A DNA stretch of 64,000 bases from Thermoplasmata archaeon (GCA_038851035.1 JAWCLH010000009.1:25817-89816), one strand, 5' to 3'; shown: positions 52,448-62,374, numbered from the stretch's first letter. Notes: generated by a model from the letters alone, not told the origin. Made by a program: numbers and translations.

Positions 52448-53167
52448 TCACAGGCTCTTCTTAATCAGCTCGACGAGAGCTTTTACGATGTAGTCGTTTA
52501 TCCGTTGGCCCTTCCCCTTAGTTGCGGCCGTGGCGTCGCCGACGATCCCCGCAGGGAACCATCTCTCCGGAGTTGCGCTGACTATGAATCTAGGCGGTCT
52601 ATCGTAGCTCCTCACGCCCCCTCCTTTCACCAGTCGGGGTTTTATCGCCATTACCCGGGAGGTTTCTATTGTTCCCGCATGCCCGTCCCGCTCGTCGAAC
52701 TCCTTTCCACGCAGCTCGTATGCGATATCATAATCTGAGAGAACCATCAATTTGAGCTCGGGCCAGCGGGCCACGACCCCCTCTCCTGCGAGCCGGAGGG
52801 CGCTCATGTGTGCACCTCCAGCATGGCCCGAGAGCACGAGAATGCGGCGCACACCGTTGCGGCACAACTCGGAAAGCACCTCGCTAAGGAGGGCGCGGAG
52901 TGTGTCGAAGGAGATCGATATTGTCCCGGGAAAGTTACGCGTAGTCGAGCAGCACCCGTAGCGGATCGCGGGAGCAATTAGCACCGGTCCCCGAAGTCTG
53001 TTCGCCAGTCTGCCGGAGATGTACTCGGGCTGAATTGAATCTGTGCCCAAGGGGAGGTGGGGCCCGTGCTCCTCGACCGCACCCACAGGAATAATGACCA
53101 GAGGGTTCTTCGCGACAATCCTCCTAAACTCCGTCGAGGTCAGTCTGTTGAGGTCTATTGCGACCAT
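52448..53167 (-). CDS. Creatininase-family amidohydrolase
   Basis: A 239-residue metal-dependent hydrolase. The metal-binding residues are evident: E32, H34 and D43 in AVEEHGPHLPLGTD, with 'SGHAGGAHM' and 'DGHAGTIETS' (His and Glu). Relatives include creatininase, archaeal formamide hydrolases of the riboflavin/F420 route (ArfB) and MftE peptidase, so the substrate is open. It starts about 25 bases from a minus-strand TATA (AAATAT, 53189-53194). It follows the permease gene with 38 bases between and ends 17 bases from the end of the giant surface gene (convergent). Confidence 0.88.
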   Translation of the reverse strand: MVAIDLNRLTSTEFRRIVAKNPLVIIPVGAVEEHGPHLPLGTDSIQPEYISGRLANRLRGPVLIAPAIRYGCCSTTRNFPGTISISFDTLRALLSEVLSELCRNGVRRILVLSGHAGGAHMSALRLAGEGVVARWPELKLMVLSDYDIAYELRGKEFDERDGHAGTIETSRVMAIKPRLVKGGGVRSYDRPPRFIVSATPERWFPAGIVGDATAATKGKGQRINDYIVKALVELIKKSL

Positions 53168-53205
53168 GGGGCGTGAATGAATCAGGCGATATTTGATACT
53201 AGCCC

Positions 53206-56200
53206 CTACTCGACATACCTTAGCGCCTCTGCGGGAGGCACCTTGGCCGCCATTAGGCTCGGGTAGAATGTAAACAGAATTGTGGCGAGATAGGCTCCCA
53301 GGGCGATTATCAGGATGTTTTCCACGGGGATGACAAAGCTTGCACCAAGCTCCCTGTAACCACCCCCATCGAATATCTGCCAGCCTATACCCACCCCCAG
53401 AAGGATGCCGATGAATATCGCGAGAATGGTGACAAAGCTCGTCTCGATGAGGAAAGAGCTGGCAACCATCCTGCGAGTGAAGCCCACGGCTCTCATCATA
53501 CCGATTTGCTGGCGGCGCTCGATGACGTTTCTATAGGATACGATGCCGATACCGGCTATTCCAATGAAAAGGCCCACAGCGAGGAACGCCTCCATCAGGT
53601 ACATCACGTTTGATATCGATGTCGTCACGATGGATATTATCGCGTTGATGTCGATCACAACCAGCCCATTCTCGAGATAGGCCCTCTTGAAATCCTTCAT
53701 CGCCCCGCCGGAATCCTCGTGCGGCCCGAGGTCGACGAGAAGGAGTCTGTCTGCCCCGCTGTATTCTTGTGAGACCAGCTCCCTGTTGACGACAATGCCC
53801 TGAAAGAAATACATCTGGTGCATCACGCCGATTACTCTCAACGTCCTAGTCCTGTTCTGGCCCTGGAGATCCGTCACTGTCACCGTCCCTCCCGCGTAGG
53901 CCCCCCTCTGGCCCCCGAAGCTCGGGCCGCCCTGTATATAGGCCGTCTGAAACCTGCTCCCATCAATTATACATAGGGAACGGTTATTCTTTAGAGCGAG
54001 CCAGCATTCCCTGTCAGAAGTATAGTTACTGTCCCTTTCCTGGAGAGGAAAGCCGTTTCTCTCTAGGAAGTCTTCGCCTGCACCGTAGAGCTGGGTGATG
54101 CGGGATCCGGAGGCTATGGGCTGGCCCATCTCTATGCCGCTACCGCCACCGCCACCCATCTCATCGTATCCGACCAGTGCGACCATGGAGGTGCTGAGTG
54201 TATGGAGCTGGCGTATGTCTCTTTCCCGGAGCTGCGAGGGAAGGTTCTCAAGACTCAAGTTCTGGAAGGGCGTGCCCGGGCCGGTGAAACCGATGATGTC
54301 ATAACCCCCGCTTTGCTGACCCTTGATATTCTCCATCATCGACGCCTGCATCGCCGCTATCATCGCTATTACCGTTACGGTGAAAATCACGAGAGAGAAC
54401 ATCGCCAGCGTCATCCCCGTTCTGCCTTTGCGGTCCATCGGGTAGGCGACCGCGAGCTTCAGGGCGGCTCTCAGCGACCCCGACCTTCCCATTATCCTTT
54501 GGAGAAGCGAGAGGAGGGCGTCGGAGTTGAACATCATTAGGAGGACGCCGGCGATGACAAGAAAGACCCCACTGACGACGAACATATCGAGTCCCGCCCC
54601 CTCGGAAACGGCCTCGGAAACGATGGGGAGGGGGAATGGGTTGAAGACCCAGACTAGTATGGCGGTCGAGGAGAAGCTCATTGCAGCCCGCAGGCTGACC
54701 CATTTATGTAAGAGCAGCCCGAGTCCCAAAAATAAGAGGCAGGGTCCTGCGAGCCAGGCCCAGGCTATTTTCGCACTGGCCGCAAATAATGTGATTAGCA
54801 GGCCGGAAACGAGCATCAGGGCCCCGTACTGAATGTCGGACTTCATCGCCCTGCTCCCCCGGGGCTCTGGAATTCTCCTGATTGCTCGAATAATATTGAG
54901 CCGAGCACCCCTCCGAGTGGTGATGTATATTGTTATCAGAGTGAGCAGCACGCCCCCACAGAAGGCCGTCAGAACGCTTTCCCATCTGAAGAAGAAGGGG
55001 AACTGGGCAACACCAGTGAAAATCACACCAAAGGCCTGAATGAGGAGATAGCCGAGGCCCAGACCCGCGAGTCCACCCACTGCGCTTGCGAGAAGAACAT
55101 AAATGGCACCCTCGAACAAGAACATCCTCACGAGCTGACGCCGCATCATCCCTATGGCCCGCACTATCCCCATCTCGCCTTTTCTCTCCTCTGCCAGCAT
55201 CACGAATATATTGACTATGAGCACAATCCCCGCAATTATCGCAAAGACCGAGAAAATCATGAATATCTGGCCGATTGCCTCGCCACCCGCCCTAGCCCTC
55301 TTCAGCCCATCGTACTTGACGTCGTGCACCTCCAGCCCCGCGTCCCCGGCCGTGATTCTATCATCAAGTTCGGCCCGCACCGAAGAGGCTATGGCCTCAA
55401 GGAGCCGCGGGTCCGGACCCCATATTCTAGCGAAGGATAGAATCTCCACTGGATAGACGCCGCCCGTGACCAGATGCTGGGCGTCCCCAGGGGACAGGAA
55501 ACCAAAGGTAACGTTTCGGATTTCGGGTGACAGGAGTAGTTCTGGGCCGGGGGGTAGGACCAGAGCCTTCAGGTTTATACTGCGCACCACTCCGTCCAGA
55601 CCACGGCTGGCGAGGGAGATGGAAGTGCCGTTGCTCAGGTTCAGCGACGAGGCTGGGCCGCTGAGAACCGCTAGCTCCCCGCTCTCCACAACCGGAATCG
55701 ATGGGTCGGTGGTGTTGAAGCCTAGCGCAAGAGGAGTCGGAGGTGGGGCGCCGTTTACTGAGAGAAGCGGGGCCACAGTAGCGGTGAGCGCCTTCGCTCC
55801 AACCGCCGCTCCTTTCTCCAGTAAAAGGGAGGCATGGCTCGCGGGGAAATGGCCCAGAGTGCTTGTCAGCTCTAGCCCATCCCCAGTGATGGCGAGACGG
55901 AGCCCCAGCTCTCTCATACCAACAGCCCCGTCGAGAGCCCTCAAAATGCTGCGGTTAACCTTTGGCGACCAGCTCTCGCCCTCGCGCATGTCCCCCTTGT
56001 CCGATATCAGGATGGTGTTTATCTTCCCGCTCAAATTGAAAAGTTCCTGCGCGGTCGAGAGCTCCATGAAAAGTGCCTTGACCTGCTCGTAGTTGGCCCT
56101 TCCGAACAGCTGTTTTTCCTGAATGAGTCGTGCAATCGTGAGGTTGAGGCGAATCTGCACGGGCCCGGACCCGCCACCAGCCATGTATGAGCCGTAGGCG

Positions 56201-56784
56201 ACGGTCAGAACGTCTCCAGGACGGGCCTCTAGAGCCTCTCCGAGGCGCGAGTTCAGGGCGACTTCGCCCCGCGCGAGAGCATCCGTATAGAAGCCTGCTC
56301 CGTCAAGACTTCCGAACGCCGAGGTTCTCATTACGGAGGAGTTGAAAGCTCGGAGGACCACAGAGGGCTCAGCGAGCTGGGTGCGCGGGTTGAGTACCGA
56401 GACGGTTACGAAAAGCGCGGGCGCGACCGCCTCGATACCCTCGACGGAGGAGAGGCCATCAGAGAGGGAACTATAAAGACCCCCGTCGAAATTTCTCAGA
56501 CCTCCCGCCGGGTCCGTGCCCGACACAACGTGGTCAACCTCGCCCAGCGAGCGATAAGTCTCGACCTCGAAGAGGTAGCGCATCGTGTCGCCGACGACGA
56601 GAGAGGAGGAGATTATTGCGGTCCCCACCATCAGCCCGGCCACGACGAGTGCGCTCTGAGCCTTCCTTCTTGAGAAGTTCCTTACCGCTAGTCGGAAAAC
56701 GACCCTTCCCTGAAGGGCGAGGGCAGTGAGCGCGGCTAGTATGACGAGCACGAGCAGCAGGCAGATGGAAAGGCCGGGTTCCAT
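53206..56784 (-). CDS. ABC transporter permease, MacB/FtsX type, two FtsX units in one chain
   Basis: A 1192-residue permease. A helix (ICLLLVLVILAALTALAL) and a second (ALVVAGLMVGTAIISSSLVV) precede a large extracytoplasmic domain to about residue 500. Then comes an FtsX-like four-helix unit ('IFMIFSVFAIIAGIVLIVNIFVMLAEER'), helices near 670-770, another ectodomain and a final FtsX unit ('EAFLAVGLFIGIAGIGIVSYRNVIERRQQIGMMRAVGFTRRM'). Two fused FtsX units allow one chain to serve as the whole permease. ATG 56784 lies four bases after the ATPase stop. MacB-type complexes work as mechanotransmitters or export lipids/peptides; the cargo is unknown. Confidence 0.9.
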   Translation of the reverse strand: MEPGLSICLLLVLVILAALTALALQGRVVFRLAVRNFSRRKAQSALVVAGLMVGTAIISSSLVVGDTMRYLFEVETYRSLGEVDHVVSGTDPAGGLRNFDGGLYSSLSDGLSSVEGIEAVAPALFVTVSVLNPRTQLAEPSVVLRAFNSSVMRTSAFGSLDGAGFYTDALARGEVALNSRLGEALEARPGDVLTVAYGSYMAGGGSGPVQIRLNLTIARLIQEKQLFGRANYEQVKALFMELSTAQELFNLSGKINTILISDKGDMREGESWSPKVNRSILRALDGAVGMRELGLRLAITGDGLELTSTLGHFPASHASLLLEKGAAVGAKALTATVAPLLSVNGAPPPTPLALGFNTTDPSIPVVESGELAVLSGPASSLNLSNGTSISLASRGLDGVVRSINLKALVLPPGPELLLSPEIRNVTFGFLSPGDAQHLVTGGVYPVEILSFARIWGPDPRLLEAIASSVRAELDDRITAGDAGLEVHDVKYDGLKRARAGGEAIGQIFMIFSVFAIIAGIVLIVNIFVMLAEERKGEMGIVRAIGMMRRQLVRMFLFEGAIYVLLASAVGGLAGLGLGYLLIQAFGVIFTGVAQFPFFFRWESVLTAFCGGVLLTLITIYITTRRGARLNIIRAIRRIPEPRGSRAMKSDIQYGALMLVSGLLITLFAASAKIAWAWLAGPCLLFLGLGLLLHKWVSLRAAMSFSSTAILVWVFNPFPLPIVSEAVSEGAGLDMFVVSGVFLVIAGVLLMMFNSDALLSLLQRIMGRSGSLRAALKLAVAYPMDRKGRTGMTLAMFSLVIFTVTVIAMIAAMQASMMENIKGQQSGGYDIIGFTGPGTPFQNLSLENLPSQLRERDIRQLHTLSTSMVALVGYDEMGGGGGSGIEMGQPIASGSRITQLYGAGEDFLERNGFPLQERDSNYTSDRECWLALKNNRSLCIIDGSRFQTAYIQGGPSFGGQRGAYAGGTVTVTDLQGQNRTRTLRVIGVMHQMYFFQGIVVNRELVSQEYSGADRLLLVDLGPHEDSGGAMKDFKRAYLENGLVVIDINAIISIVTTSISNVMYLMEAFLAVGLFIGIAGIGIVSYRNVIERRQQIGMMRAVGFTRRMVASSFLIETSFVTILAIFIGILLGVGIGWQIFDGGGYRELGASFVIPVENILIIALGAYLATILFTFYPSLMAAKVPPAEALRYVE

Positions 56785-56788
56785 ATAC

Positions 56789-57481
56789 TCACCGCGCACC
56801 GGTCTCCTGGCCGATGATTCTGCCATTCTCCATACGTATAAGACGCCCGCACATTCCGCCGACTGCGGGGTCGTGGGTGACGATGACGAAGGTCAGGCCC
56901 TTCTCCCGGTTGAGCTTTCTCATGAGCTCCATGACCTCGCGGCTGTTCTCGGTATCCAGATTGCCGGTGGGCTCGTCCGCCCAGACAAGAGCGGGGTCGT
57001 TGACGAGGCTGCGTGCGATCGCGACGCGTTGCTGCTCCCCCCCGCTCAGCTCGGCCGGCTTATGGTTCTCACGGCCGATGAGGCCGACGAGGGCCAATGC
57101 TTCGAGCGCTCTTGCCCTTGCCTCCTTCATTGGAGTCCCGACGAGCAAAAGGGGGAGCTCGACGTTTTCGAGAGCAGTCAGCACGGGGAGGAGGTTGAAG
57201 CTCTGAAAAATGAAGCCCATTTTTCTTGCGCGATACGCAGTTCTCTCATCATCCTTCATCGCGTGGATATCCTTTCCCTCAATAAGCACCTTTCCGGAGG
57301 TCAGGTCGTCTAGACCGGAGAGGCAATTCAGCATCGTGGTCTTGCCACAGCCCGAGGGCCCCATCACCGCTACCATCTCGCCCTTCTCGACCGTGAAGTC
57401 CACCCCGCGTAGAGCCTCAACCTTCACGCGGCCGGTGTCGTAGGTCTTGTGGACGCCCCGCGCCTCGATTATCGCTACCAT
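56789..57481 (-). CDS. ABC transporter ATP-binding protein, MacB/LolD type
   Basis: A 230-residue ATPase of the MacB/LolD group. Walker [12 protein letters not shown]-loop '[23 protein letters not shown]', signature [15 protein letters not shown], Walker [15 protein letters not shown]-loop VTHDP. It works with the permease whose start lies four bases downstream. A TATA is not obvious; an AT-rich stretch (ATTTTTGATATTAAAC) lies at about 57510-57525. Confidence 0.94.
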   Translation of the reverse strand: MVAIIEARGVHKTYDTGRVKVEALRGVDFTVEKGEMVAVMGPSGCGKTTMLNCLSGLDDLTSGKVLIEGKDIHAMKDDERTAYRARKMGFIFQSFNLLPVLTALENVELPLLLVGTPMKEARARALEALALVGLIGRENHKPAELSGGEQQRVAIARSLVNDPALVWADEPTGNLDTENSREVMELMRKLNREKGLTFVIVTHDPAVGGMCGRLIRMENGRIIGQETGAR

Positions 57482-57615
57482 TGCACACCCGCCTCGCAGG
57501 GGGATACCTATTTTTGATATTAAACTTATGAACTCCGCGCTCGGGGTTTAATAAGTAGGGTAGTGAATGGAGGTCGGTTGGGCCTCTCTAAGGGGGTCAG
57601 GAAGCGGGCATTACC

Positions 57616-57623
57616 TTTTTATC
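57616..57623 (+). promoter_or_regulatory. TATA box of the tRNA gene
   Basis: TTTTTATC lies about 33 bases before the first base of the tRNA, a usual distance for archaeal tRNA promoters. Confidence 0.45.
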
Positions 57624-57652
57624 TCCGGACTTTATGTCCGACCCTGCAGGAT

Positions 57653-57724
57653 GCCGTTGTAGCTCAGTGGCAGAGCGGCTGATTCGTAATCAGCAGGTCG
57701 GGGGTTCAATGCCCTCCAACGGCT
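57653..57724 (+). tRNA. tRNA-Thr (anticodon CGT)
   Basis: A 72-base cloverleaf: acceptor GCCGTTG pairs with CAACGGC (57717-57723) plus discriminator T; D arm GCTC...GAGC; anticodon stem GCTGA/TCAGC around loop TTCGTAA, anticodon CGT reading codon ACG; T arm GGGGG-TTCAATG-CCCTC. No intron and no encoded CCA. The following TTAACCAATTAAAAATG may serve as a terminator. Residues of identity (Thr) are inferred from the anticodon. Confidence 0.95.
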
Positions 57725-57827
57725 CTTAACCAATTAAAAATGAGACGTTAGAGAGTGCGCTCCCGTCGGCCCGACGAGAAGGCGGGGGCGTGTGAAGGAC
57801 GGCCGGATTTACAACATATCAGAGCGC

Positions 57828-59561
57828 TCACAAAATGAAGGCCCAGAGATAGTAGACCACCAGATACACTCCCACTATTATCAGCACGATACCACTGAGC
57901 TTTTTGATAATCTCGGTCGAGGCTTTCAGGCGGTTGAGTATGCTTTTGTGAAGGCCGGCGACAAGCAATGTGATCATGACCATTAGAACCGCGGCCACGA
58001 GGGAGTAGAGCAGGAGCACCCCCGCGCCCACGAGCAGCGAGCCGGAGAGAAGACCAAGAAGGAGTACTGCGACAAACACGGGGGCGGTGCAGCCCTGCGA
58101 GGCGGCGGCGTATCCCATCCCGTACAGGAACATCGATGTGTAGAACCCTTTCCCCTCCTGTGCCCCCTGAATTCTCTCCAGTAGCTTTCCCGAGCCAAAG
58201 GATATTGGGAGCAGGAGAAGAGCTCCAAGTGCGATCAGAACCGCGCCCATTACGGGCTGGAGGAGCGTTAAATAGGGGAGAGCAGCACCCCCCGCCCCAA
58301 TAACAATTGCCCCCGTCGACATGTAAACGGTCATAATTCCAAGTGCCGCCACCGAACCACCCGCGGCGGCTTTTTTATAAGACGTATCCCTCCCCGTGCT
58401 CTTTAGATAAAAGGTCATGTAACCAGGAAGCATAGGAAATGAGCAGGGCGAAAAGAAGGAGGCGGCACCCGCTAGGGCAGCCATCCCGGCTAGGCCGACC
58501 GAAGCCAGGAGAGAGCCAACAGCGGTCACCCCTGACGCTCCTCCGCCCGCCAGTGCATCATTGATGTGCCTAATCATCTCACTTTCGGAAACCTCGCCCG
58601 CGGCCTCGAACACTATCTCTCCTTTTCTGTCAATAATCACGATTTTCGGTATCTGCACTACGGCGTACTTCCTAACCATGTCGTCCGTGTCCCTAGCGAA
58701 TGGCCAGTCGGCGCCGTGCGCCTCCCTGTACTCGCGCACCTGCTCCTCGGTTTCTATTGGCGAGACGAAGACTGAGATTACGACCAGCTCACTCGTGTTG
58801 TAGCGCGCCCTGACCCTCGCTATTTCGTCGAGCACGATATTACACGCAGGGCAGTTTATCGCGGTCAGCTCCAGCAGAACGACCTTGCCCCTGTAGTCGG
58901 AGAGATTTAAAGGAGCTCCGGATACGTCTTTCAGCCTGAAGCCCGGGGCCTGCACGGCTCCAGTAGGGGTGGTGAGAACGAGGTAAATTTCGATCACAGC
59001 TAGGATTGCGAGTAGGGCCAGAGCCCCCGCTACGGCCCTCCGTCTTTTGCGGAGGGGATAGATGGCGATTCCTGTCGCAATCATCGCGCCGCCTAAAATC
59101 CAGTAGTGGAGAGGGCTCCTGCCCACAGGCCGTGCCGGCCCTCCAGTCCGATTGGTTGTGTTGTTCCAGCCGCCATCACCACCGTCCGGTCCGGAAACGG
59201 AGAAATGCGTGTCGGGCGTTGTGTGGTTAGTCCCATCCCTCATCTGGATGGTGATGTTATATTTGAGCTCCTGACCGGCCGGAAACTTACCTATGTTGAG
59301 CGCAAAAGTGTTGCTACCCACATATGCCATCTCCCTCGGAAGAAAGCACAGGTATGGCTCAAGCTGACAGAGCGTGAGCCATACCTTTCGGACGGAGGAC
59401 TGGTTCTCCACCTCAATATAGACCGTGACTTCATCCTCCGGAGTTACTACGTCGGGAATGTGGTACGTCCTGACCTCAAAATCCTCCGCCAGGGCACTCC
59501 AGAACAGGAGGGAGACGGAAAGCGGTAGCAGGAGCGCAGCGAGCGCGCCACGGCCCCTCAT
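57828..59561 (-). CDS. Thioredoxin-like/CcdA (DsbD-type) membrane redox fusion
   Basis: About 577 residues. A signal segment (LAALLLPLSVSLLFWSAL) precedes an ectodomain of about 120 residues, then two helices (residues about 150-195). A thioredoxin/AhpC-like domain has redox motif CPAC (237-240, TAINCPACN) and 'VVQIPKIVIIDRKGEI', the cis-Pro loop. The CcdA half (about 360-577) has six helices with the two transport cysteines in FFSPCSFPMLPGY and ASQGCTAPVF. Family members move reducing power from cytoplasmic thioredoxin to the outside. Carrying the receiver domain on the same chain is DsbD-like. ATG 59561 fits a TATA at 59582-59593. Confidence 0.88.
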   Translation of the reverse strand: MRGRGALAALLLPLSVSLLFWSALAEDFEVRTYHIPDVVTPEDEVTVYIEVENQSSVRKVWLTLCQLEPYLCFLPREMAYVGSNTFALNIGKFPAGQELKYNITIQMRDGTNHTTPDTHFSVSGPDGGDGGWNNTTNRTGGPARPVGRSPLHYWILGGAMIATGIAIYPLRKRRRAVAGALALLAILAVIEIYLVLTTPTGAVQAPGFRLKDVSGAPLNLSDYRGKVVLLELTAINCPACNIVLDEIARVRARYNTSELVVISVFVSPIETEEQVREYREAHGADWPFARDTDDMVRKYAVVQIPKIVIIDRKGEIVFEAAGEVSESEMIRHINDALAGGGASGVTAVGSLLASVGLAGMAALAGAASFFSPCSFPMLPGYMTFYLKSTGRDTSYKKAAAGGSVAALGIMTVYMSTGAIVIGAGGAALPYLTLLQPVMGAVLIALGALLLLPISFGSGKLLERIQGAQEGKGFYTSMFLYGMGYAAASQGCTAPVFVAVLLLGLLSGSLLVGAGVLLLYSLVAAVLMVMITLLVAGLHKSILNRLKASTEIIKKLSGIVLIIVGVYLVVYYLWAFIL

Positions 59562-59691
59562 TGACGCCGCCATTGCAGCTTCATATTTAAAAACTCTTTG
59601 GACTTTAAAACACATATAAATGCATATATAACCAAAACATTAAATTATAGGTCCGGTGGTAGTAGTTTAAGTAAAAGAAGACGGTGATGTC
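59562..59691. promoter_or_regulatory. Divergent AT-rich promoter region between two redox genes
   Basis: The minus strand carries TTTTTAAATATG (59582-59593), 27 bases before ATG 59561. The plus strand carries ATTAAATTATAG (about 59639-59650), about 45 bases before ATG 59692. Runs such as CATATAAATGCATATATAACC between them are unusually AT-rich for this chromosome. Shared control of both genes is possible. Confidence 0.5.
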
Positions 59692-62262
59692 ATGTTGAGG
59701 GTGCGATGTTTAGCGGCGGGACTAATTGTAATAGCGCTCCTTGCGCCCGTGGGTACCGGCGGCTCCAATGATGCGCCAAGGGCGACAAATAGGGTGGTGC
59801 TTGGAGAGCTATTCACGGCGACGTGGTGTGGCTATTGCCCGGCTGCCGACAATGCCTTCGACAAACTGCTTAATAATGCCAGCTATTTCCCGGTGCGCTT
59901 TATTGGGATTGAGTGGCACCCAACCAGCGACGCATACGGGACCCAGGAGACCGACGCAAGGGTGAGTTATTATGGTGTGGGTGGATATCCCACCGCCGTT
60001 TTCGATGGTGTCAGCACGTACGTCGGTGGCTCCACAGACCCCAACAGCCAGGCGGTTTATGACGCCTACAAAACAAGAATCGACGCCCGGCCCGCGACCT
60101 CATCGTTTTCGATAGAGCTCGAAGCCAAGCTTATCAATGATGTCGCTACACAGGTGGTTGTGAATGTCACACAGGTGGACACAAGCCTTGCACAGAACCT
60201 CAGGGTGAGGGCGGTTATTTTGGAGGACCTGAAATTGACTCACAATCAGGGCGTGCTAAGATACACCGTACGAGATGTAATTATTGATTCCGCCCTCGCG
60301 ATCTCAAACGGGCAGACCCGAAGCGCAACAGGCAATGGCACTGTGGGGTCGGGCTGGGACACGAGCAGACTCGCCGTAGCGGCCTGGGTCCAGACCGAAA
60401 CGACGAAGGAGGTTCTTCAGTCGGCGTTTAAGGGGAGCTTTGAGCGGGTGGTGAACAGACCCCCCCAGATATCCCACCCGCTAACGGATCTCAGCTTCCC
60501 AGAGGACACCGTTGACACGAGCATAGACCTCAACGCGGTTTTCACTGATCCGGATGGCGACGAGCTATCGTTCACGTATTCTGGGAATTTTAAAATTAAT
60601 GTAACGATCGTGGACGGGACAGTCACCCTGAGGCCTGCTAAGGACTGGAGCGGGACCGAGACCATCAGCTTCCATGCTCTAGACCCGTTCCACACGAACC
60701 CCGTCACGGAGGACATAAGAGTTACTATAACGCCCGTCAACGACCCGCCGCGGGTTGTAAAGCCTCTCAGCGATTTCTCCATGACCGAGGGTGGAACAAG
60801 GTCGGGCCCGGACCTCGACGACCACTTTGCCGACGTGGACTCCGAGCTTTCATTTTTTGTAGCAGGCGGGGAGAAGGTGACCGCGTCAATTCATCCCTCG
60901 ACGCACATTGTCACATTCACCGCAAGCGACCTCTGGACGGGCAGGGAGACGCTAACGTTCACCGCCAGCGATGGGGAACTGCAGGCCTCTACAACCGTTA
61001 ATGTGACCGTTCTCGATACAAACCATCCTCCCACGCCCTCACCCATTCCGGACATAACGATAAACGAGGACAGCATTGACACAAGCATTGACCTTAACAA
61101 GGTTTTCACCGACCTCGATGGCCAGGAGACCTTGACCTTCGAGTACTGGGGCAATTTCAGAATCGCTGTCACAATTATGTCCGATGGAAAGGTCGAGCTG
61201 AGGCCAGCGCCGGACTGGAATGGAATGGAAACCATCATATTCAGGGCGCTCGATGGAATTGCAGAGCCGGCGGTCGCCACGGCAAACGTGACAGTGACGC
61301 CCGTCAACGACCCTCCTGTCAGGGTGGGCCAGCTCGAGAGAATAGTGTTCGATGAAGACACCACCTACACGACGGAGCGCTCCCTTCGAGAGGTCTTCAG
61401 GGACGTTGACGGCGACGAGCTTGACTTCGATGCTGAGCTCGAGTTCCCCGACGACTTTGAGTTCAACGAGACCGACATCGAGATTATCATTAATCGAGAC
61501 GGCACGGTCACAGTGTCTCCGCTTAGAGATGTTCATGGTGAGGCCGAGGCCATCTTCACCGCCAGTGACCCTGGTGGCCTAGAGGCGACCTACCGGACGA
61601 GCGTTTCGATAACAAACGTTAACGATGCACCAACGATCACTGCCTCAGACCCTCCGGCTGCGAGGACGGTCTCCATCAACGAAGGAGAGAGCGTGGTCTT
61701 CAGCGTGGTCGCAAGCGACGCCGACCATGACCCCCTAGAGTACACCTGGAGCGTGGATATGAGAGTCCAGGACAATCCGGGTAGTGCGTTCGAGTACGTC
61801 CCGGACTACAGGTCTGCTGGGACACACCGGGTTACGGTGGTCGTGACCGACGGAGTAGAGAGGGTGGAGCTTACCTGGACGGTAAAAGTCCTGGACGTGA
61901 ACCGCAGACCTTCTGTGACTATCGAATCGCCAAACAATGGAGCGGTTTTCAAAAGCGGCTCACTTATCAAATTCAGGGCCATAGCGAGCGACCCGGATGG
62001 CGACCGGCTATTCTTCAAATGGGTGAGCGACAGGGAACCCATCGGGGCCTCGGAGGAGTTCTCATGCACCCTACCATCCGGGACGCACACAATAGAGGTC
62101 GAGGTGAGCGACGGAAAGGATACCGCGACCGCACAGGTTATAATTACAGTCAAGAAACCAACCCCGCCCGCTGCGCCGGGGTTTGGGGCACTGGCCATGG
62201 CCGCCGGAATCCTCGCGGGAGCGACGCTGGTTTCACTGAACCGGCAGTGGAGAAAAAGGTGA
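59692..62262 (+). CDS. Exported thioredoxin-like protein with cadherin/PKD-like repeats and PGF-type C-terminal signal
   Basis: An 856-residue secreted protein. After the signal peptide, an Omp28/thioredoxin-like domain (about 33-240) has the active-site CGYC (46-49, TATWCGYCPAADN) and 'YGVGGYPTAVFDG', the cis-Pro loop. Residues about 255-640 hold tandem cadherin-like/VCBS modules ('VFTDPDGDELSFTYSGNFK', 'VTPVNDPP'), and then PKD/Ig-like modules. The C-terminus APGFGALAMAAGILAGATL plus a basic end fits the archaeal PGF-CTERM signal, which is cut and lipid-attached by archaeosortase. Divergent from the CcdA-thioredoxin gene, with which it may exchange disulfides. Confidence 0.83.
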   Translation: MLRVRCLAAGLIVIALLAPVGTGGSNDAPRATNRVVLGELFTATWCGYCPAADNAFDKLLNNASYFPVRFIGIEWHPTSDAYGTQETDARVSYYGVGGYPTAVFDGVSTYVGGSTDPNSQAVYDAYKTRIDARPATSSFSIELEAKLINDVATQVVVNVTQVDTSLAQNLRVRAVILEDLKLTHNQGVLRYTVRDVIIDSALAISNGQTRSATGNGTVGSGWDTSRLAVAAWVQTETTKEVLQSAFKGSFERVVNRPPQISHPLTDLSFPEDTVDTSIDLNAVFTDPDGDELSFTYSGNFKINVTIVDGTVTLRPAKDWSGTETISFHALDPFHTNPVTEDIRVTITPVNDPPRVVKPLSDFSMTEGGTRSGPDLDDHFADVDSELSFFVAGGEKVTASIHPSTHIVTFTASDLWTGRETLTFTASDGELQASTTVNVTVLDTNHPPTPSPIPDITINEDSIDTSIDLNKVFTDLDGQETLTFEYWGNFRIAVTIMSDGKVELRPAPDWNGMETIIFRALDGIAEPAVATANVTVTPVNDPPVRVGQLERIVFDEDTTYTTERSLREVFRDVDGDELDFDAELEFPDDFEFNETDIEIIINRDGTVTVSPLRDVHGEAEAIFTASDPGGLEATYRTSVSITNVNDAPTITASDPPAARTVSINEGESVVFSVVASDADHDPLEYTWSVDMRVQDNPGSAFEYVPDYRSAGTHRVTVVVTDGVERVELTWTVKVLDVNRRPSVTIESPNNGAVFKSGSLIKFRAIASDPDGDRLFFKWVSDREPIGASEEFSCTLPSGTHTIEVEVSDGKDTATAQVIITVKKPTPPAAPGFGALAMAAGILAGATLVSLNRQWRKR

Positions 62263-62374
62263 ACGCTCCTGAAGCAGAAAAGCGGCGAGAGGGAGATATT
62301 CTGGGACGGAAGCCGGGCCCCGACCTCCGGTGGTGTCAAAGGGCGCGTAGTGGACCGGCGCGGAGGTGAGGCGG

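Noticed and set aside
57653..57724. tRNA gene as integration site
   Set aside because: No direct copy of the tRNA 3' end, integrase or mobile-element edge was found nearby.
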